Shown here in pieces: positions 58,078 through 64,000 of a DNA stretch of 64,000 nt. Origin of the DNA: Oscheius dolichura (Eukaryota; Nematoda; Chromadorea; Rhabditida; Rhabditidae); the NCBI GenBank assembly GCA_932521035.1, contig OW051494.1, forward strand, positions 6,434,001-6,498,000, read 5' to 3'. How positions within the stretch are numbered: the stretch's first letter is position 1; each line of letters begins with the position of its first letter. The notes beneath the pieces were generated by a model. That model had not been told where the DNA came from. It was given only the letters and a program-made list of their open reading frames with translations, and did not search any database. Both the position numbers and the translations under genes were made by a program.

Positions 58078-60988
58078 TTATCTGCCATCACTTTTCGTAT
58101 CCGGGCTCTTCTCCTCGTCCAAGTGGCCGGGCATCCGAGGGGGGACCAGTAAGGCACTGAAGACGGGAGGATAACATGGAAGAGGGGAAAGGCGGCACCT
58201 GTGGGGATAGAAGGCTTTGCTCCAGGCGTCGGAGGAGGCGAAGGGGGCCGCGGTGAGCATGGCGTAGGCTGCCAGCTGGGGGTGGAAGAGGGCCGGCCAC
58301 GGCACCGCCGACACCTTCTGCCTCTTGTCCTTCATCCGTCTGTTTTGGAACCACACCTGAAAGAGGATGACCTTGTTATTGCTCTCGATGACCGCAGTTC
58401 ACACGGCTAGATGGAATCCAAAGGGGAGTTCATTGTTCTCACTCTCGGGGCGGTTTCCTGTTCTTGGCGCGAACGGCCCGGGGGATAAACCAGCTCATTT
58501 GAATATGCGCCCAAATCTCAAGGACATCTAGCCGCGGAGGCCAAAAGTCGAAAAACTACTCAAAGTTTTAAAGAGGGCCATAAGGTTGACGGAGCGATCC
58601 CCTGTGACTTGTCATCCGAATTCATCATGTCGGCTTATGCAGTGGCCGTCTCCCCCGGGTCGCCTGCCTACCGTAACCCGTACCTTTATCGTCCCCTCGG
58701 GCAGGTTCAGCTCGGCGGCCAGCTCGCCCCTCGTCTTCCTCGAGACGTAGTTCTCCTTGGCGAACTCCCTCTCCAGCCGGGAGATCTGCTCCCGCGAGAA
58801 GGCCGTCCGGTACCGTCGGATTTGGCTGTCGTCGACCGCGTGCCGGGGGTCTGAAAATGGCGGAATATGTCCCCCGTTAATCGCCCTCGGTGGGGTCCTA
58901 ATCGTGGCGTTTTAATCCAGTAAGGGAGTCAATTAAAACGCGATAAGACGCAGTATGGCATGTCTAATGTGTGTGTCCAATTAGCCGGGTATCTCTGGTA
59001 ATAACACTCCTCATTGACAGCCACCGTAATGAGAAAAGGACTGCCTACCGTAGCCGGGCAGAGGATTCCCCGGGGAATTCGCCTCGCTCATGTCACATTA
59101 TGGACAACTGGGCAGATGCCGGAAAAAAACTGTTAACGCCCGCCTTGACTCTACTAAAAATGGAACTCGGCTGGTCATAAGATGTGGGCAGTTGGTGGGG
59201 AGAGATCCCTGTTTAAAACATTACAAGAAAGCTATGTTGTAATCACTGGAAAGCTTGCTAAACGCCCAGGGAAGGCTCGCTTTTTTCTCAAGTCTTCGGA
59301 TATTCAGTATCCCAAAGAGTCAGGGAAGATATATTGATTGCACAATAACCTTCGGGAGCTGAAAGACACTTTCAATACCCACCACAATAAGTTTCAAATG
59401 GAAAAACATTTCAGTTTCAAAGCAACGTCCCGAAATATTCGCCCTGCCGCTAGGCCCTAAAAAAAATCATTTTCTACGGTATTTCCAATTTTCAAAGAGC
59501 ATCCGGCCCATCTAGAACACCTTGGGCCATCTAGGCCCAATCTTTAAAAAGTATTCGTATTTTCTCTTGAGGAAGGCTACACACTGTTACAGAACTGTTG
59601 TAACTGGTCAAAACAGGGGGACGCGTTCGAAACCCATTACACCGTCCCATCCTCCTCCTGCTAGTTTTCCCCTAAAATCATTTTCTACGGTATTTCGCCT
59701 CGAACAATTGAATGGTACACCTTATTTTGCGATAAATGCTGACTGTATGAGGTGTGGGAGAAATGTGGACGGTTGCAAAACTTTAGAAACGAGTGGTATC
59801 GGTATAAAAAGGAGAAGGGACAAGACCCTCCAGAAAACAGATATGAAAGAGTTGCTGGCTCCCACTCCCAATTATCTGTCCCCCTTCCCTCAGCTACCGT
59901 ATCCCTGAGATGGGGTAAGTGATTTCGTGATGATGTCGAGCGGCGTCCTCAAAAGAACAAGTTTGTTGTGGCAATAAACGAGGCGAGCACAATTACAGCC
60001 GTGCGCCGCTCACCTTTCCATAATTGCTACCGTACTCCCTAATGGTTTAGGGCTTAATCGTCCGTTTGATAACTGGCACACACACACACTTGAGATAACA
60101 CGGGGAGGAGGGCCTACGAGAGGTAAGGATCATCATTAATGGGCTGTCGGCTGGCAGCTGCAACCTGTGGCTCGAGGACAATCAGATGCTCATTAGCATA
60201 CGGGGAAGGCGATCTGTCATGGGGGACACGCGAAAATTAGCCAGCTGGAAACAAAGAAGAAGAAGAGGACGGAGGAGGAGGAGGATGGAGAAGGAGACGA
60301 CAACTGGAGACCGGGCAGGGAGGACGAAACCTGGGTGGACAGCAGGGCCAGGAATGGGCACTCCACACTGGAGGAGGATATATTTGTAAAATGGAAAAGG
60401 TTTTTAATCTTTTTTTACATGAAAAATAAGAGATTACGGTAGCCAGGAGGAAAAGAGGAATGATTCAGTCCGCCAGTTGCCGGCCTCCTGTAAAACCTCT
60501 CCGTCTTTCCGACAAACCTCTCCGTCTTTCCGACTTCCACCCCCTTTTCTCGTAGATCTTTTTGTATTTAAAGTGAAATCTTAAACTGTACGAGACTTTC
60601 CTTGGTTCTCTCTTTCTAAGTATGCTGTTATGGAAGGAAGAGATCCCCCCAAGCCCCCAATTATACGGTCAATTGTGCCCCTTGCTAGTTGGAGCTGTCA
60701 TTATCCATATCACCAACTAATTGAGCACTGATTGCCCGCGTTTCTATGGCTCCCGAACTCGTAAGCACTGATGACTTATGGGATTGTCTTGGCTAGGTCT
60801 GGAGGAGGGAGACTGACCTGCGTAGGGATGCATCCTGTGAGGTCCTGTGGAGGGCACTCTCTCGGGCGAATATTCCTCCTCTTGGAGACGGTCGGCCGAC
60901 GGCGGAGACAGCTTTAATCTCTTCTTTAGAGGGGCTACTCTTGTCAAATTACCTTATCGCCAATGAGTGAGTCGATGTGGAACGCCAT
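58078..60988 (-). CDS. vab-7: Even-skipped class homeobox protein
   Basis: An Evx/Even-skipped transcription factor; the worm member VAB-7 patterns the posterior and motor neurons. The first exon is [12 protein letters not shown], whose FxIDSLIG resembles engrailed-type repressor motifs. The next exon is [20 protein letters not shown] up to MHPYA. After a 2-kb intron comes the homeodomain: [40 protein letters not shown] and [21 protein letters not shown] and ENYVSR are Evx-specific. The C-terminal tail is Pro/Ala-rich and ends KSDGR-stop. The protein is shorter than fly Eve. The 2-kb intron is unusual here and probably regulatory. Confidence 0.93.
58856..60823 (-). promoter_or_regulatory. 2-kb intron of the homeobox gene with a small direct repeat
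   Basis: This is by far the largest intron of the GC-rich block. A 22-base direct repeat AAAATCATTTTCTACGGTATTT occurs near 59463 and 59676. A CACACACAC run lies near 60077 and a palindrome GGGCCATCTAGGCCC-like stretch near 59525. No open frame of note. Enhancer function is inferred only from its size in a developmental gene. Confidence 0.45.
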
Positions 60989-61629
60989 GGGGTAACTGAT
61001 CCCCCGTCTACGGTAGACCCCGCCCCTGGCGGCCCACCAATCCGCAATCATTTCCGCCCACCGGGGGACATCTCCCCGGACAATAACATCTGTTCTTTAT
61101 GGGGCAGATTAACACTATCAGTACACAGGTGCCGACGAGGGGGGCCGACGACTTTTGATGGCAGGGGACAGATGACCGCGCCGAAGGACTACTAATACGA
61201 GTACTCATATGCCGATGGCTATCAGCTGCCATATCCAGGCGAACTCTATTAATTTTATAGCAAAAAAGTGTCTCTTTTCTTGGAAACAGGCACATTTATT
61301 TGTCTCTAACGTATAACATAATAACCAGATCACAAAAATAATGTATTAACGGGCATCTGCGGCGGGTCCTCTTCATCCTCCCCGTGGCACTTCTATTGGC
61401 GGCGTTGACTCGAGGACAGGAGGTGGCTGACAGGGATCGTCAGTACCCAGCCTTGAAAATAAAATAGATTTGGGCCATGTATTCTATTCCACATTTGAAT
61501 AAACCGCCTTGTACCTGACATCACCTTTTCAACCGACAGTAAAATTTTAACCTGTTCGGTTAATCCCGCTAAATTCCTGAACTTATCCTGTCTACTTCTT
61601 CGTTAAAAAATAAGGTTTTCCAATACTGG
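60989..61629. promoter_or_regulatory. upstream region of the homeobox gene
   Basis: GC-rich near the start codon and AT-rich further out. Probably promoter of the minus-strand homeobox gene. No gene, RNA or repeat is supported. Confidence 0.35.
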
Positions 61630-61902
61630 TCAAATCTTTTTTATGGGCCTCCGTGTCTCGTGCCGCTTGGTACAATTGATTTCTCTGGTTCTCTGAATAA
61701 GTTGCCTGATCACCCAGTTGGGAACAGTTTCTCCTCCTAGACCGAGTAAATGTCTGATTATCAGAGTCTCCTTCGCGGTGGCCGGAAGTGTTTCGTCCTT
61801 GGTGGGTCTTGTCCGCAGGTGTGGCTTCCGTTCATTTACGACATAATCTGTCCAATTATATGCCGCGAACAGTCTCCTCCCCGGGGCGTCTCCTCCGGCC
61901 AT
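61630..61902 (-). CDS. 90-residue frame faintly like ribosomal protein eL39
   Basis: An intact single-exon frame begins MAGGDAPGRRLFAAYNWTDY. Its second half reads LIIRHLLGLGGETVPNWVIR then REINCTKRHETRRPIKK. eL39 has a P-x-W-I-R core followed by an R-Y-N-x-KRRH-x-RR tail, so the order is reminiscent, but most basic residues are missing and insertions are needed. It may be a decayed retrocopy with an N-terminal extension, an unrelated short gene, or chance. Confidence 0.25.
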   Translation of the reverse strand: MAGGDAPGRRLFAAYNWTDYVVNERKPHLRTRPTKDETLPATAKETLIIRHLLGLGGETVPNWVIRQLIQRTREINCTKRHETRRPIKKI

Positions 61903-62265
61903 CCTCTCCGGCTGTAGATTATCTTCGTGATTGTGTCGTCCGTCTTCTGGTGGCCGATGTGGGCGCCCTATTGGCCGGCCATTTGTCAGCTTAGCATTCG
62001 TAATGCGAGTACTCGAGGAATTGCCCCCGGAGCCTTATGGAAATGCCCGGATTGGAAAGCCGGCCACTTACTCATATCAACAGACACATTTACATAATAA
62101 GACAGCCAAATTTAATTGGGCCGATTCCTGTGGAGGAGGCGAGAATGGCGGCCGGGGACCCAGCAATATTATGCCAATGCCTACCTTTGTTATCATGTTC
62201 GGCCCATTTACACAGCTGAACATTTCTCGGATAAAAACCGACTCGGGGAGACGAACGAGACTGTC
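61903..62265. promoter_or_regulatory. upstream flank of the proline-rich gene
   Basis: A GC-rich flank between opposing frames. The plus-strand frame is open from 62116, but the residues before the ATG at 62266 do not look like a signal sequence, so I treat them as leader. Confidence 0.35.
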
Positions 62266-63975
62266 ATGTATCTCCTCCTTCTTCTTTGTCTCTTCGGGGT
62301 AAGAGGGGCCATTATCTGGGGTACACTTTTACAGACTACTGTGGAGCAGAGTCAATCGGAGGCCACTGATCTCTCCGTAACTACGGAAGCCGGGGGAAGT
62401 GTAACCACAAAAGCAGATTTGGAAGGAGGACAGCCAGAAGGAGATCGCCTACCTGCCAATAAGACGACACAGCCGGAAGGGGGAATTCAGCCAGAGAAAA
62501 CGAGAGCCATTCTACCGTTGCCCCGGGTAGAACCGGGAGCGGCAGGGTCTTCCGCCATCGAAACTTCCCAAAATGAAGACGGGCCTGGTGATCCAGTAGC
62601 GGAGACGAATACACCAGGCGACGTGATGTTCACGGCGTCTCCTCTCCTACAGTCTACTCCAATCCCTGAGAGATTTCCCATAGTCGAGCAGATACCGCCG
62701 CAACAGCCTCCGCCAGTTCAGACAATTGGAGTAGAAGGAGGACAGGGAATCCCGCTGGTAGATGGCCCAGTCACCCAGCGTCCTCTTCCAATAGAGACCG
62801 GGCCTCTGACAGTGACACAGCTCCCTGTTGTCATTGTTAACCAATCACAAATCCCTCCTCCGGCACCGGCCGTCTTCCCCTGGCCTATTCCATTTCCAGA
62901 GGTAAGTCCTCCAACAATACTCCAATTAGTCCATGCCCCACCTTCCAGCCTTTTCCCTTCCCCACAATTCCGCCTTTTAATCTGGGACGATTTCTGGTTA
63001 GTCGAGGTGAAAGAGTAAAAGGGAAAAGTTTCAGCAGGGAGCTGCCGGCGCCGTGCCCACGAGCTCCTTCCAGCTGCCGCCCTTCGACCCAAATGACTTT
63101 TTAGTAGGAGTTGGCCTCTTTGTATAAAAGAATCCATTTCAGAGAAACATCCCCACCCTGCCTCCCTTCCCCACACTGGTCTGCTCGTTTTCCTTTCATT
63201 TCAATCTCTTCTTTTAGGGTCCCTGGCCTACTCTTCCTCCTTGGGAGTCGGTATACGTAAGTTCCTCGTCTCTCTGTCCAAATTCTTCTTCAGAATGGCA
63301 TCCCCACCCTTTCTCCCTTTCCCACGCTAGTAAGTTATCTTTCTGCTTACTTTAAAACCGAGTTATAGGGCCCTCTCCCCTCCTGGAACCAGCTTTTCGT
63401 AGGGCGACCCCTACTCACAGTCGGCCATTCCCCGTGTTTCAGCCCACTGCCAGTCAGCAGTGCATCCCCCGCCTTCTCACCTTTGCACAACAGGACCCCA
63501 CTTTTGGAGAGCAGCTGAATAATTTTACAACCTCCGGAGATGTAGTGGGAGCCATCCAGGCGGGAGTAGAGCAGGTGGGTACACAGGCCGGCGACAAGGG
63601 GACAAGGCCTCCAGGCGAAGAGCCTTTGTTCGGCCGACCAAGTCAGCCGACTCACTGATTTTTTGAACAGCCATCGAGGCACTTGGGAGCTCATGACAAC
63701 GGTAGACTTTTGGATAATTTGGAAAAAGGGGGATTCAGTACGGGCAGACACTGACATTGGACGAGAGGCAGAGGGTCAAGACGCTGATACTGAACAACGA
63801 TCCACTGGGACTGACTCTGTTCGGGATGACAAAGGGACTGGTAGGGAGAGGGAGGACGGGACAACGAGGGCCGATTCAGGAAAACATCTTCAACCCGACC
63901 GTCTCCCAACAGATTTCGCAGATCTCGTCGCAGCTCTCCCTCATGCAGTTGCAGTTGTTTTTCTCTCCCATTTGA
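62266..63975 (+). CDS. secreted proline-rich protein built from microexons
   Basis: It starts MYLLLLLCLFGVRGAIIW (signal peptide). Exon 1 (62266-62901) encodes a low-complexity Thr/Gln/Pro/Gly-rich extracellular chain. Seven further exons follow: 62949-62996, 63035-63103, 63143-63178, 63218-63256, 63294-63329, 63369-63398 and 63443-63574 (48, 69, 36, 39, 36, 30 and 132 bases). All are multiples of three with phase-0 introns of 37-47 bases. The small exons encode related 10-16-residue units such as RNIPTLPPFPTL, NGIPTLSPFPTL and GPWPTLPPWESVY. The last part, including SQQISQISSQLSLMQLQLF before the stop at 63975, has an uncertain splice path. I do not recognise a family; an extracellular matrix role is inferred. 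Confidence 0.65.
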
Positions 63976-64000
63976 CAAGATGACCCTCAATAAATACCTC

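Noticed and set aside
62116-62265. 50-residue N-terminal extension of the proline-rich protein
   Set aside because: The extension is not protein-like, whereas the ATG at 62266 starts a clean signal peptide.

Overview
The window is nuclear DNA from a compact animal genome, most probably a nematode. Genes are cut by very short GT-AG introns (mostly about 32-50 bases). Many initiator codons lie just downstream of a 3' splice-acceptor-like TTTCAG or TTTTAG, as expected for spliced-leader trans-splicing. The gene set fits a worm: a VWA-ZP cuticlin-like protein, a GT92 glycosyltransferase, a Cys-loop channel and an Even-skipped-class homeobox gene. The species cannot be named from sequence alone; a clade I (Dorylaimia) nematode is a guess.

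The DNA alternates between AT-rich and GC-rich blocks. AT-rich 0-4 kb: V-ATPase subunit B (+), a short unknown gene (-), an arrestin-fold exon (-) and a 377-bp TTAA-flanked inverted-repeat element. GC-rich 4.2-24.2 kb: a Cys-loop ligand-gated channel (-) with a 600-bp foldback element in an intron, a phospholipase B-like amidase (-), an unknown multi-pass membrane protein (-), an unknown coiled-coil protein (+), an unknown acidic, repeat-rich, probably nuclear protein (+), about 6.5 kb with no gene I can call, and a GT92 glycosyltransferase (+).

AT-rich 24.3-54.5 kb is dense with housekeeping genes. USP12/46 deubiquitinase (+) is followed by a head-to-tail minus-strand group: cytohesin, ANKZF1/Vms1, isopentenyl-diphosphate isomerase and signal peptidase subunit 3, separated by about 110-235 bases. 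Then come APC2 (-), a receptor tyrosine kinase whose 5' part is a GC-rich island (+), an Ig/coiled-coil membrane protein (-), mitochondrial ribosomal MRPS18A (-), ARPC1 (+), PPCS (-), SMARCE1/BAF57 (-) and the AP-1/AP-2 beta adaptin (+). The last large adaptin intron holds a complete divergent G-alpha gene on the opposite strand.

GC-rich 54.55-64 kb begins inside an aquaporin-11-like gene (+). It continues with a VWA-ZP protein (-), an Evx/Even-skipped homeobox gene (-) and a secreted proline-rich protein (+) built from tiny phase-0 exons.

The main observations are: composition boundaries that fall inside single genes; the nested G-alpha with an unusual P-loop; the phase-0 microexon array; the candidate operon; and several foldback elements. 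I found no rRNA, confident tRNA, CRISPR array or complete autonomous transposon. Gene models were spliced by eye, so individual exon ends may be off by a few bases.
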